DNA of 64,000 bases from Cryptomeria japonica (GCF_030272615.1 NC_081411.1:210940744-211004743), one strand, 5' to 3'. Positions 1 to 11,845 are shown, counted from the first letter of the stretch. Notes: generated from the letters alone by a model not told the origin. Numbers and translations are program-made.

Positions 1-1400
1 TCGGTGTTTCACCGATAAGATGATTTATCGAATAGACTTGGGCCTTGATGAACTTCAAAAGGGACTTATCAAAAGTGTTGTTTTCATTGATAGAAGGTAT
101 ATTGATGAAACCAAAGGAGGTTCCATCGATGAAGCAGGGCTAATGAAGAAACTTCAGAATTGGTAGGATATGCAATGAATACAATGAAGAAGATAGTTCT
201 ACTGAAATGATGAAATTGAAGAAACTGGGGAAGGTTTCATTGATAGGACTGTTCAAGAAAAGAAAGGTGTCGAAGAGATACTAAAGTTATTGGCCGACAA
301 TGACATTTTCATCAAAAGATAAAAGGTTGATGAAACATAAGAGAGTTTCATCGATATAAAGAGGGTAGCAAAGGAAAGGGAACACCGATGAACCTGAGAG
401 GGACTCATCGAAAGCATTGATTTCAATGAAAGAGGATATCAAAGAAAGAAAATATGGTTTTCATCAACAAGAAAAGGCTACCGAGGAAATAATACCATCG
501 ATGCAATGAAGGAAACTTACTGAAAGAAGTGTTCTTATCAAAAGAATGATCATGATCAAATAGAAGGAGGCTACATCGATAAAAGATATCAATAAGAATA
601 TGAGTTTCTAGGAAGCTAAAATGCATGTTATCGATGTGTGTGGTTTAACCAATGCAACTTTATCGAGGAAGATTACTAATGAGCTCATCAATGAAAGATG
701 ATAGTGAAGCAAATCATCAAAAGAAGGATGGCCTCGATGAAACAATAGTCCCATTCATCAAAGGAGTGTAGTGATGGAAGGATAAAGGAAATACCGAAGC
801 CCAAGGTTTCTTTGACATGAGACCAATGATGTCTCATCGATATAAAAAGGTATCAAAAGAAAGGAAACACTGATAAACTTCAGAAAGGACTCATCGAAGA
901 TAGTAATTCCATCGATAAAAGATATCGAGGAAGGTGGAGATGGTTTTCATTGATGGGAAAAGGTATTCGAGGAGATAATACCATTGGTGCAAAGGGACTC
1001 ACTGAAAGAAACATTCACATAAAAGAATAAGGTCGATAAGACAAAAGGAAGTTTCATCGATAAAAGATATCGATAAGGAAATAGGTTTCGAGGAGGCTAA
1101 AAGGCATGTCTCTGATATGCGTTGTTTCGCCGATACAAATTTATTGGTGGAAGAAGTATTTGGTGAGACAATAGATCCATTCATTGATGGGGCATTTATT
1201 TGGATGGAAAAATAAAGGAGGTCACCGAAGCCCAAGGTTTCATCAACATAAAACTTGATGGATATCAGATAGGAAGCGGTGAGGAGATAGCCCTAGCGAT
1301 CGAAAATAGTATATCGATGAATGAAGGAAATACGTGATCGAAGTGGTATTCGAAACAAAAGTGTTAGTTAATGGCTTATGTTGAGAAGCCAATATTTAAA
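1..1400. repeat. TCGATGAAA-rich degenerate repeat region, no gene
   Basis: This stretch is AT-rich and saturated with short words such as TTCATCGATGAAA, ATCGATAAAAG and GATATCGA, each differing slightly from the next. Short frames exist on both strands, but they are low-complexity and none resembles a known protein. The same vocabulary recurs on the opposite strand at about 27240-27800, inside insertion C upstream of its long ORF. The region may therefore be the leader of a second copy of that element, cut by the window edge. The right boundary against the LINE tail is approximate. I infer a dispersed repeat; no function is visible. Confidence 0.55.
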
Positions 1401-1556
1401 GTGAATGTTTGTCTGAGTATCTATATGAAAATAAAGGGGGCAGGAAGAGGAGTAAATAAGGGGGTTAAAACAGAGTCTGGGCAAGAGAAACATAAGGGGT
1501 TGAAAGGAGGAACATGCTAATGACAACTTAGGACATGAAAATAAAAGATTGATACC

Positions 1557-1965
1557 TTAAGGTGGCACAGACAGGAGATTGATGCCATTGGCTCCCAAAT
1601 TGGCCAACTCATCCACTCTTTTATTGCCCTTGTTATAAATATGATTGATTGTGAACCTATCAAAATATCTGTGTAGGTCAAGAGCTTTTGATAGCAAAGT
1701 ATTTAGTTTCCAATTAGGCATAACACCTTTCCTCAAAGTATTGACAATTATAGCCGAATCTCCTTCAATTTCCAAGTTCTTTAATCCTAGTTTCCTACAT
1801 AAATGCAGACCCTCAACCAAGGCCATAAGTTCTGCCCAATTGTTGGTGTTGATGCCAACCGAAGAGGCACGGGTTGCTAGTTCCTTTCCTTCCTAATTAT
1901 GAACAACACATCTTATCCTTGCTTGCCTTGGGTTGCCACGGGATGCCCCATCAATGTTTAGCGTC
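1557..1965 (-). pseudogene. LINE ORF2 C-terminal RNase H domain
   Basis: The minus-strand translation shows an RNase H fold signature. It has NIDGAS followed by RGNP (first catalytic Asp), then AELMALVEGL (catalytic Glu), then EGDS (second Asp), and near the end NKRVDELANLGANG, matching the usual C-terminal Asp region. A stop codon replaces a residue after VVHN (about 1895), so only the last 89 codons are open. The domain follows zf-RVT in the LINE ORF2, its position in plant RNase H-bearing LINEs. In the family it removes RNA from the cDNA hybrid. Three acidic positions remain, but the frame is interrupted. Confidence 0.8.
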
Positions 1966-2353
1966 ATCCAACCTTCACCTGGGGGTTGCCATTTGCATGC
2001 ATCCCTTGATCAAAGACTTGCAATAGGACCAACACCTACATAGGGAGGAAAGGATAAGCCTTCCCAACATTTTTTCATTTTTTCATCCCAATAAGTGATA
2101 GAGGCATTCTTCATTGTGCCTAATGACAGTCGGTTGTTTATGAGCTCAGTGATAGCTGACTCTATCTTCTTAATGATTTTGGGCACCTCTAGCTTTTCAT
2201 TCTTAAAGAGATGTCTATTTCTCTCCTTCCATAGTTACCACATTATGGAAGAGGGAAGAGATGTCCATAAGCCTTCAAAGAGATAGCCATGCCTTGAGCA
2301 GTCCAAAGATTGTGTGGGGGAAGGCTACAGACCATTCAAAGTTTGTTGGTGAA

Positions 2354-3166
2354 CTAGATCCAACATTTGTGAGCAAAGGGGTAGTTAAGGAGGATATGAT
2401 TAATGTCTTCTTCATTTGCCTCACAAAGAGGACATCTGCTAGGGCCCTCATACCCCATTCTTCTAAATTTTTCTGCAGTTAAGAGCTTGTTCTGAACCGC
2501 AATCCAGGAGAAGATACCTGCCTTAGGCAGACAGTATTTATCCCAGCAAAGTTTTAGGGGAAGCTTAGTCATAGGTCTTATAAACAATTTGGAGATGAGA
2601 AATTACCCATCCTTGGAGTTGTATTCTCCTCTTAGGGAGCCATCTCAAATGAGCTTATCCTCATTATGACCTAAGGCAGTGTTCATTGATTTGAGAATTG
2701 CCATAAGTTTTTGTTTATCCCTTACCGGGATATCCTCATCTTCCTTCTCAATCCACTGCCAGTCGGCCCCATCTATTGAAGGGGAGATATAGTTGTTTAA
2801 TAGGGGTCCTCTATGTGATTCAAGAAGGATACAAGTAGAACCAAAGTCATGGATAGTATCAATAGCCTTATATCCACCCTAAGAATCTGACTAGAAAAGA
2901 GCTTTATCCCCGGACCCCAGGTTCCAAGTAAGTCTGTCAGAGATAATGCTCCTGCAGTCTAGCATAAAATTCCATAGGCAGGACCCTCTAGGAGGGTTGG
3001 TTTCTCTGAATATTTGGATAGGATTCCCTCCATTAAGGTATTTATGGTGCAACAAGCGAGCCCATTTGAGGTGGGGGGTTCTGAACATCCTCCAGACCAA
3101 CTTGGCACCCAAGGTTTTGCCCTGATCGTAAAGGTTTTTAGTGCCAACTCCTCCTTCTTTAGGTTT
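2354..3166 (-). pseudogene. LINE ORF2 thumb/linker and zf-RVT region
   Basis: Two readable pieces lie between RT and RNase H. At 2891-3112 the frame carries LGAKLVWRM-like and WARLLHHKYL blocks followed by GSCLWNFML, typical of the segment after the LINE RT. At 2354-2587 it reads WDKYCLPKAGIFSWIA, then RCPLCEANEEDINHILLNYP, the zf-RVT finger with a CPLC pair and a downstream His. Frames change between the pieces, so small indels or stops have accumulated. zf-RVT is a zinc-binding region of unclear role found in plant non-LTR RTs. Confidence 0.75.
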
Positions 3167-4663
3167 TCATATCTTGTCCCAGGATATGAGTGATATTTTA
3201 CAATTGTCATTAGCACCTTGCCAAAAGAAAGTGTTGAGATGCTTATTGAGCTCTGCAAGTTTAGAAGAAGATAAATGTTGATAGGAGAGCTGGTAAATGG
3301 GCATAGCTGACAAGACCGAACTAACCAAGGTTTCTCTACCTATAGATGAGAGCCATTTTCCTTTCCAAGTGTTAATCTTGGACTTGATTTTACCCACCAA
3401 GTTGTCCCATAATTTTGAAGGTCTTATACCCTTGTCAAGGGGAATGCCTAGGTATTTGCAAGGAAGAGTTCCTTCACTAATCTCCAGGACATTGCTGATC
3501 ACTTTTCCTAAGGAGGGGTCTATGTTAAACATAAAAACTGCAGACTTGGCTAGATTCACCTCTTGACCTGAGGCTAGCATATAGGAATTAAGGATGCCTT
3601 TGAAGGCTCTTGCTTCCTTTACACTTCCCTGCCCAAAAAGCATCATGTCATCGACAAATTGCTGGTGCTTAAAGGGAGGGAGGCCGCTGGTAATGGGGAT
3701 TCCTTGGATCCCACCTTCCTCTTTGGCCTCAGAGATGAACCTACCTAGGGCTTCAGCCATGATGATGAAGAGGAAGGGAGACATAGGATCTCCTTGCCTG
3801 AGCCCTCTTGAGCTATTGAATAAACCTTCTGGGGAACCATTAACCAAGACCGAGAATTTGGGGGTGGATATAAATTCAAAGATTAGGTTGATCCAAGATT
3901 TGGAAAATCTAAAGGCCTCCAAGTATTTGCATAGGAAGCACTAGTCAACTTTGTCGTAAGCTTTGCTTATGTCTAATTTGACTAGCATACTTGGTGCCCT
4001 CTAGAGCTAGACCGAATGAATGGCCTCTTGGGCTATAATAACCCCATTGTAGATTGATCTATCTGCTATGAAGCCAGTTTGTTCTTCACCAATCATAATG
4101 GGGAGAAGATTTTGGAGTCTGGCTTCTAGAGTTTTGGTTAAGAGTTTGTACAGAGCGTTGCAAAGGGCTACTGGTCTATAGTCATTAAAGCTTTCAGGAT
4201 TCTCTTTTTTGGGGATGAGAGATAAGAAGGTATTGTTGATTTTTTTGAGAATCTTACCAGAGTTCCTAATACCTTCTAAGGTGTCTGTGATCTCTGTCCC
4301 CATAAAACCCCAACATTTTTGGAAAAATCTAGTGGGGAAGCCATCTGGACCCGGGGCCTTGTCGGGATTCATCTTCATAAGGACAGATTTAACCTCCTCC
4401 TCAGAGAATTTCTTAGACAAGATTTTGTTGTGGTCATCGTTAATGAGTTTTGGAAGATTCTTGATAATATTGAGTTGGCCTCTGACGTTGGAGCCTTCAA
4501 TATTGTTTAAGATTTTATCAAATAACCTTGCTGCCTTGGAGGCAACATCATCCGGTTCAGACAGGATGGAACCCTTGGCAATTCTTAATTTTAGAAATTT
4601 GATTGACCCATCACCTCTACTTAGTACTATTGTGGAAAAACATAGTATTTCGGTCCCCATCAC
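3167..4663 (-). pseudogene. LINE ORF2 reverse transcriptase domain
   Basis: The minus strand shows the non-LTR RT block series: NPDKAPGPDGFPTRFFQ near the start, DYRPVALCNALYKLLTK, EEQTGFIADRSI, LDISKAYDKVD, GLRQGDPMSPFLFI and the catalytic FVDDMMLFG. The frame is open on both sides of a single TAG (about 3942) just after AYDKVD, where the family normally has Trp; TGG to TAG is the simplest explanation. Both catalytic Asp of FVDD are present. The domain copies LINE RNA at a nicked target. The stop separates the palm halves, so this copy is inactive. Confidence 0.88.
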
Positions 4664-5019
4664 TCAACCAAGTCTCCCTCAATTTTTATTTCCAAAAGAT
4701 CTCTTCATTTGAGAGTGTCTTTTCATACTTAGAGAGTAGAGCCTTTTCTTTGAGGAAGAGATGTTCATCAATCCCCTTCTCAAGAACCTCAATGTTAACA
4801 TTCTTAAGATCATTTTCTATTAGGATTTTTTTATTGAAAATATTTCCAAAATTAGTCTTGTTCCATTCTAAGAGCTTCCTTTTGATAAGCTTTAACTTTC
4901 TTGTGATAATAAACATCTTTGAACCAGAGAAAACAAAGCTTCTCCACTAGTTCTCAATTAAGTTTAAAAAGTTATCATCTCTGAAACCACATGCTCTAAA
5001 ATTTGAAGGGACAATTTTT

Positions 5020-5739
5020 AGGGGAGTGGTCAGATAATATGATTAGTTGGAGTGGGAAATGGTCAGATCCTGCTAAAGGGAGGGGTTCTACATTCAGGGT
5101 GAAGTTAAGCTCCAAGAGCCCTCCATGGATAACGAACCTATCTAGTTTCTCAGCAATGTTACAGAAACCAAGCCTTCAGTTGTTCCAGGTGGAGGCATTA
5201 TCTGTCGTTTGGATTTCCAACAGGGAGTTCCTATTGATCCAATGATTGAAATCTACAGCTGCTAGAGGAAGTTTTTTGCTACCTCCTCTTTTGTCTGCTA
5301 CCTTAGTGATAGCATTGAAATCTCCCCCAATGATGCATACATCATTTGGGAAACTTCTGAGGAAAGACTCTAGTTCCACCCACACCCTAGCCTTATCCCT
5401 ATTTTGGATAGGACCGTAAACATTAATCAATTTGAATCTTAGGTTATTTTTATAACTTACCACTTCTCCTCCCATCCAATTTTGATTAATCTCTAAAGGT
5501 GTAAACAAGATGAATCTAGAGTCCCAGATGATGGCTAAGCCCCCTGAGGCCCCTATAGCAGGGGAGTGCTTTAGCTGTCTGATGCCTAGTTTTTTCTCGA
5601 AAAGGGCTATATCAAAGGAGTTCATTTTGGTTTCTTGGATTAACATTATATCTGGTTTAGAATTAGAGATGCAATGCTTTAAGATGCGTTGTTTGTTAGG
5701 GGCATTCAGGCCCCTAGTATTCCAAGTTATGATTTTCAT
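5020..5739 (-). pseudogene. LINE ORF2 N-terminal endonuclease (EEP/APE-like)
   Basis: ORF2 starts at 5739 with MKIITWNTRGLN, the classic N-terminus of plant LINE apurinic-like endonucleases. It continues with IMLIQETKMN (catalytic Glu), GGLAIIWD, INVYGPI and CIIGGDFNAI (catalytic Asp/Asn). The frame is open to about 5176; after a shift the conserved GSDHFPL block (catalytic Asp-His) is readable at about 5045-5065. All signature residues of the nuclease fold are visible. The enzyme nicks the target to prime reverse transcription. A coiled linker with a WNKTNFGNIFNKK block follows at 4686-4916, ahead of the RT. The start overlaps the ORF1 stop by four bases. Confidence 0.87.
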
Positions 5740-7631
5740 GGCTCTGTGGGGAGGAACTTCCCCTCCTCTTCATTAAAAAGAGTAGATATTCTAGACTGAC
5801 CCTTGGCTTCTCCATCCTTTGATCTTAGTTCAACAAGGGATCTCCTACCTCTTCTCTTACTATGTTTAGCATAGTCAAGAGAGTCTTTGCTTCTATCTGA
5901 GCTGAGAATACCTAGAATATTTGGGTTATCATTTTCTAAGTTATCTAATGCTACAAAGAGTTCATCTGTTTCTAAGTAGACTCTAGTAACATCCACAAGA
6001 TTTTTGACCCAGAAATCCCTTTGTCTTTCCAACTCCTCATCATCATAGATTTCATCAGCCAATAGGTCCATGAGGTCATTTACTACTTATTCCCCTACAA
6101 AATTGGCAATGATTTTAACTTCCCTAGCCACTCGATCATTCTCAAATTCTACAATTGGATCAAAAACAACCTTTAGAGATGGAGGGCAAACCTCTACCTC
6201 CTCAAAGCCCTCCATACTTGAGACTAGAGAGATTGGTTGACCCTGTAAGGATGCCAATCCTGGATCTGGGGAAAGCCTATCCAGCTCTATTGATTGCTCA
6301 GAGGCAATTTATTCCATTAAAGGGGGAGACCCTAAGGGACTCAGCCTCTCTGGTGGAATGAGAGAGCTAGATGATGACAAATTTGTTAAGCCAAGTTGCT
6401 CTTTCTAGGGGATAACCTCATTGATTTCACCATCTTCCAGATCTCAATCCCCCAGAAGAGAGTCAACTATAGGTGAATTTATAGTTAGTAGTGAAGGAAG
6501 AGGGGAGTGAGAGGGCTTAACAGGGGAGCTATGAGGATATAGGTTAGAGGTAAGATGATTAGGGTTAATATCAATCTTATAGCCTTCTAGGGTAAAACCT
6601 CCTCCTTCCATGAATCTGAATGGAGCGCCATTAGACTTGAGCAATGATACAGGGAAAGGTTTCTCAGAGGGGATCTTCCTTGGCATAGGATCTTTGAAGG
6701 GACCATTATAAAAGGGTAATTCTAGGGTTAAACAAGATTTATCACATTTTAGAGTTATAGGCTCTAAAGATTTAATGCTAATATTCATTTTAACGATTAA
6801 GAGCTGGTTAAAGAAGCTTAGGGCTGAATTTTTTACTTCTACAAATTTACCTATTTTGTTGCCTATTATTCTTAAAAAGTCATTATTGCGCAATTCTATA
6901 GGGAATTTATCAAGTGAAATTTCTTTTTTAACCATGCAAGAATTGAATTGAGATGGGAGAAAGAGAGGTTGCCATTCCCAGCAATCAAACCCTAGACCTT
7001 TAAATTTTAATATATCCTCATTAAGAAATGAATTTCTAAGATTTTGATTACCACATTCAATAGCTAAGAAATTATCAGGAAGGATGTCAATTCTTACCTG
7101 GTTATTGAAGGAGGATGACACCCAGTTAGCAATTTGTTCCTACGGGATCCCCCAACCTTTCCACTGAGCAAAGATCATTCTATCGGTGCAATGCATTTGA
7201 TACCTAGCCTGAGTATAATTATCAATTTCAATGACCAATCTGTTAGGAGTAGTTGGGGAATTTGAAGGTAAATCCGACATAGGGTGCTTAATTTTCTTAG
7301 AATTATGATGGCCAGAGGTTTCCATCTCCTCTGATAATTTGCCCAGGGATTTTCGTGGAGGAATGTAGCAAGAAGAGGAACTCTTTGGCTGGTTAGGTTT
7401 TACAAAACCCTCCTCCCAACAATGATTGGAAATCCTTTTGAGGTCGTTTGGTTTCCCTAATGCCCTTCTGCGGCTAACCAAATGGCAATCCTGATCCCAT
7501 TCTTTGTAAAGAAGAGGGGGAGCCATAGCCGAAATAACCAAAGAGTATTTTATTTTTTCAAAGAAGGCCTCTTGATCACAGGTCTGTGAAATGACCCTAC
7601 CAGGATCCTTAGTCTGAGAGTTATTAGCCAA
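5736..7631 (-). pseudogene. LINE ORF1, gag-like RNA-binding protein, broken
   Basis: This is a minus-strand frame of about 630 codons, interrupted by a frameshift at about 7130 and stops near 6445, 6410 and 6092. The central part (WVSSSFNNQ, then KFVEVKNSALSFFNQLLIVKMNISIKSLEP, then LTLELPFY) resembles the RRM-like DUF4283 region of plant L1 ORF1. The C-terminal part is rich in acidic and Ser/Arg residues. No CCHC knuckle is evident. It ends at TGA, of which the last bases of ATGA (5736-5739) also start ORF2. In the family it binds element RNA. Assignment rests on position plus the weak DUF4283-like core. Confidence 0.7.
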
Positions 7632-7680
7632 AACAACAAATCGATTAGCAGAACCTCTGTAATTTCCCCGTGGTGGATAA

Positions 7681-9449
7681 GATCACTCGCAAGAAGATGT
7701 CGATGCATTGCATCTCTTTTTCACACGCAGAGACATATTGTTTTGCACGCAGAGTCTTTTTAAGTATTTGTCTTATTTTTTAAAAATTAATTTTTTTTTA
7801 ATTGTAATTTTTTAATATTATTACATTGAAAAAATTTTATTAAAAAAATAAAAATTATTATTGTTTCTACAAGGGTTTACACCCCCCCTCGATCTGTACC
7901 TGTACTGCAGTGATTGCAGCTCTCCCACATGCCGCCCTCCACCGTTTGCCTGATCTACACATTCTTGTCATCCTTTGCACGACCTGACATGTGTATCACC
8001 TTTTGGCACCACTTCTCGTGCTCCCTGTTGGACTTCCTTCCCGGTACCCGCTACTTCTCTGACTCCCATGGCAGCCTCCTCTCTCATGCTTTTCTGGCCA
8101 CTGACTGCTCCATCTACGTCTCCCAGCAACCCGTCCTTCCTAGCTGCTCTAGGATACCCGTCCTCCCGGTCGCCATCTCTCAGTGGATATCTTTGTCCAA
8201 ACAACTCTCTTTGTCTACCGTTGCAACCACCGACAACCTTCCTCTAGTCATCGCCCTCTGCACCAACATTCTCCTCCCAACGCTTTGCCTCCTACCACTA
8301 TGCCACGTCGGTGCCCAACCCTGCCAACAATGTTCACATGGTGCTCACGTAAGCACACATAGTCGCCACATGGGTAGAGATCATACCACCATGTCAGCGT
8401 ACCTTACCACGTTGCACAGACTCAACAAGCACAGTCATCATGCCATGTCACTAGAAGTACATGACACATTATCAGGTTTGTACGACCAATCATTTGACAC
8501 ATCATCTTTTTCGACCAATCACATATCGCCACATCAGTAAGTCCGTACTATATGGATGACATGCAGGGGAGGGTGAATTTTTATGCAATGGTCATACAGC
8601 TATCAAATTTAACATAGTAATTTTTTTTTTAATTTTTTTTAAATAATGCCTAGTAAAATATTTAACGTGACCGACGATGCTGGAATGACATGCCCTCCCA
8701 CTCCACGTGAAATTATTTTGACCCAAAGCTATGAATCGGTGAGGCAACAACTAGGGGACCTCATCCCCTCACTTCACTTGTTCAAACCCGCAAGCACAAC
8801 AACCCAACAGGGGTTTCAACCTTGGTGGCCACTTCACCAATGAAGTGTTTTAACCATGAAACTACATGTTCGAAGACACATAGTGGTTTGCTGATGTCAT
8901 CATTTTATTTTGAAAATTTATCAGCCCCCTCTCATTGAGCTTTTCAGTTTTGCGGTTCAACTTTGGAAGGTCATATCTTGCTCATTTTTGCTCCTTTTTT
9001 GGTGCCCTATTTTTTCAAATGGGATAATTTTTTGTTTACTTTATCGTGGTGGCACTATTTTCTAATTTTTATGGATATATTTTTTAGAAATATTAGTTTT
9101 TTGTGACTATACCTGTTCAATCCCTATTTCTGCAACTTCCGAGACTTCGTTTGGGCTCATACGAACTCCTTTACAGGTGTCATTTTTTTTGAAAGTACAC
9201 AATTTTTTGTCTACTTTCATAATCTACTATCAGTTTGCAGTGATTTTGAGTAGAAATTGTACTTTCATCATATGGTCTTTTTTGGCCAATTTGGGACTTG
9301 TATTGCATACATCTATCTTTCTGGTCTTTTGCATTGTAGTTCTCAGCCTATTGAGGCATTTGTAAAATAAAATTAGAAGTCCACCTTGCCATTATTTGCA
9401 AGTGGCCTATTATACACGCACTACATATAAAGTGCCAAAATCATCATCT
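7681..9449. other. Intergenic stretch, no recognised gene
   Basis: AT-rich blocks with long T or A runs (7760-7860, 8620-8645) surround a more GC-rich island at 7880-8550. The island holds an open frame of 208 codons on the plus strand (7914-8540). It is rich in Ser, His, Cys, Leu and Pro, with no motif I know and no conserved domain. A comparable frame is open on each strand there, as expected of GC-shifted noncoding DNA. From 8640 to 9449 the DNA is T-rich with no domain. I find no second LTR of element F here, although the F gag begins just downstream. Confidence 0.5.
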
Positions 9450-9529
9450 TGGGGGGGTACATTGATTGAGTGAATTTGGGGGGTGTCTTTTGTGCTTTTG
9501 TGCTCTTGTGTTCTTTCCATTTTTCTGCT

Positions 9530-10523
9530 ATGAGTTCTCCTAAGTTACCTCTCTTAACTCCTCATAATTATGCTACTTGGAAAATTGATGCATGGAGTAA
9601 ACTTATGGAAAAAGGACTAACTCATTACATTGATGGAACTATTGTTGCTCCTGCTGATTCTAAGGATGATCTTGTTGCTCACTTAGATTGGCTCACTAAA
9701 AATATCATTGCAATTGGTACCTTAGAAAAATTATGTATCAAAGGATCTCATTTTTCATATTGAGAAATGTACCTTAATCAAGGATACTTGGAAAAATTTT
9801 CAAGACTTATATGGTCAAGTTGATGATATTAGGGGATATCAGATTGATAGTTATCTCACCATGTTAGATCCCAATAAATTTGATACAATACAAGATTATG
9901 TCACTAAGGAAAAAGAGTTGAGGGCACAATTGAAAGATTGTGGCATTGATAAGAAGGATGCTCAATTGATCTTCAATTTGATAGGTAAGCTTCCATAAGA
10001 ATATGCAGCATTTGTTTCTAGTTTCGAAACCCATAGGATGACAATGGGTTCAAGCTACACAATGCCTACATTTGGTGACTTCACCGAAATGTTGATGATG
10101 GAACAAACTAATTTGATAAGCATGGACATTCTTAAGGCTTCTAAGTCTCAAGCATATGTGGAAACTCAAGGGAACAAAGGAAATCAAGGAAAGGACAACT
10201 CCAACAAGAAGAAATGGCAATCAAAGCCTAAGGAGAAAGGAACACCTTCTCCACAACAAGGAGATTCATCCTCTTCCAAGAAGGACAATTCACCAAAGAG
10301 GGAGAGACCTACTTGTGCCTATTGTAAAAAGGTTGGTCTTGAGGAGTATCGTTGTCATTCCAAGAAGATTGATGAGCTCACACATATCCTCAAAAATAAC
10401 AACATTTATTTGCCTAATGCCTACAAGAAGGATTCATCAAATTCCACTTCCTCACATTCAAAAGGCAAAGGGAAAGAATTCATGGCTTCTACAAGTGGGA
10501 AGACTCACCTTTTTGGGACATGA
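9530..10523 (+). pseudogene. Element F gag (copia type)
   Basis: Starts MSSPKLPLLTPHNYATWKID, the YxxW block typical of copia gag N-termini (DUF4219/UBN2 class). The frame breaks after about 78 codons. The body continues in another frame (IKDTWKNFQDLYGQV, QDYVTKEKELRAQLKDCGI) with a stop after IGKLP (about 9996), then reads EMLMMEQTNLISM into a Lys/Ser/Gln-rich tail. The tail has a knuckle-like CAYCKKVGLEEYRC: the His of a normal CX2CX4HX4C knuckle is replaced by Leu. Gag would coat element RNA; this copy is broken at two or more places. Confidence 0.78.
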
Positions 10524-11063
10524 AAAGGAAAAATTCTTTGTGATACTACAAGTCATGATTCAGGGAGATGGCTTCTAGATTGAACAAACTAAGTTGATAA
10601 GCATGGACATTCTTAAGGTTTCTAAGTCTCAAGCATATGTGGAAAATCAAGGGAACAACGGAAATAAAGGAAAGGACAACTCCAACAAGAAGAAATGGCA
10701 ATAAAAGCCTAAGGAGAAAGCAACACCTTCTCCACAACAAGGAGATTCATCCTCTTCCAAGAAGGACAATTCACCAAAGAGGGAGAGACCTACTTGTGCC
10801 TATTGTAAAAAGGTTGGTAGTGAGGAGCATCGTTGCCATTCCAAGAAGATTTATGAGCTCACACATATCCTCAAAAATAACACCATTTATTTGCCTAATG
10901 CCTACAAGAAGGATTCATCAACTTCCACTTCCTCACATTCAAAAGGCAAAGGGAAAGCATTCATGGCTTCTACAAGTGGGAAGACTCACCTTTTTGGGAC
11001 ACGAAAAAGGAAAAAGTATTTGTGATAGTACAAGTCATGATTCAAGGAGATGGCTTCTAGATT
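10101..11063 (+). repeat. Tandem 481-bp duplication inside element F
   Basis: The block 10101-10581, beginning GAACAAACTAATTTG and ending GGCTTCTAGATT, is repeated at 10582-11063 with scattered substitutions. Each copy contains the gag tail, the knuckle-like region and the run-in to the protease (GATGGCTTCTAGATT). The first copy ends before the protease core; the second continues into LDSGASHH. The junction coincides with the shared GGCTTCTAGATT, so unequal crossing-over or template switching during reverse transcription would explain it. The copies differ at the knuckle: Leu in the first and Ser in the second at the expected His position. Confidence 0.85.
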
Positions 11064-11845
11064 CAGGGGCTTCTCATCATATGGCATCTTCACAGTCTGT
11101 GTTTTATGCATTTGAGCCTTGCACCATGTCACAAATTTTGATGGGAAATCATACATAAATGGATGTGGTTGGGAAAGGAATTATTGTCATTAGAGATAAA
11201 TCCTTCAATGGTGTGTTGCATGTAACCCATTTGACAAACAATCTCCTTTCCATATATCAAATCACACATGTGGCAACAAAGAGAATTGTGGAGTTCACAC
11301 CTGAGTCAGTTTTTATTAGAGTCTTGGAGACTAGATCTATCATTGCAATGGGGGTGGTTGATCATGCATCTTGGTTATATTCCTTTTCAAATTTTGTTGA
11401 TGAGGATTATTTTACATATGATGATTCTTCACATGATGATTCTACATATGATGATCACACTTCTTGTGATGATTCAGATTTTGAGGAGAACTTTGGGTAC
11501 TTGAACTTGGGGATTCTCACATGTGACCCTATTCTTGAGCCTTGTGTTTCATCTCCTCCTATTGATATCACATCACCTATTGCACCTGATGATGCAGATA
11601 GTGTGACAATTTTTCCTTCTTATGATTTACTGCAGAAGAGTATACCTTGTCTTCTAGCTTCAGTTTCATGGGATGAGTATTTGACATACATTGTAGATTT
11701 GGGAGACATCATTTATGATATTCATCTTCTCTTTGATGAAGATGGTCCATCTTCAATTTTTGCGAGGCAACTCCCTGACCCTCTTGTTCATTCTCTACAT
11801 GATAATTATTTCAAGGTTAACATGATTGTGGATACTTATGTATAA
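11041..11845 (+). pseudogene. Element F protease, pre-integrase remnant and acidic tail
   Basis: One reading frame gives WLLDSGASHHM (aspartic protease active site DSG), then a typical copia stretch (YAFEPCTMSQILMGNHT), a TAA at 11156-11158 where Tyr is expected, then MDVVGKGIIVI, GVLHVTHLTNNLLSI and the end of the protease/pre-integrase region. After ASWLYSFSNF the frame does not enter integrase. It continues about 150 codons into an acidic segment with DDS/HDD/YDD repeats, then a hydrophobic stretch ending at 11845. I do not recognise this tail. It may be a non-autonomous module or a chance open frame after deletion of integrase and RT. Confidence 0.65.

Larger units (their letters stand above)
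1430..7680 (-). mobile_element. LINE, plant L1 type with RNase H, full-length-like but dead
   Basis: On the minus strand the order is ORF1 (7631 to 5736), endonuclease (5739 to about 5020), reverse transcriptase (4663 to 3167), zf-RVT (about 2587) and RNase H (about 1965 to 1557). This is the layout of plant L1-type LINEs that carry a C-terminal RNase H. Stop codons and frameshifts break both ORFs. I cannot fix either end: no poly-A (poly-T on this strand) is obvious near 1400-1560, and no target-site duplication stands out. The tail after RNase H runs into the TCGATGAAA-rich DNA at about 1430. An autonomous ancestor is clear, but this copy cannot make full proteins. Confidence 0.85.

Noticed and set aside
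7914-8540. A 208-codon open frame as a gene
   Set aside because: No motif, skewed Ser/His/Cys/Pro content, and overlapping open frames on the other strand in the same GC-rich island; it looks like chance.
8600-9450. A 5' LTR for element F
   Set aside because: I looked for TGTTGGTGTAATC and the following LTR words upstream of gag and found none.
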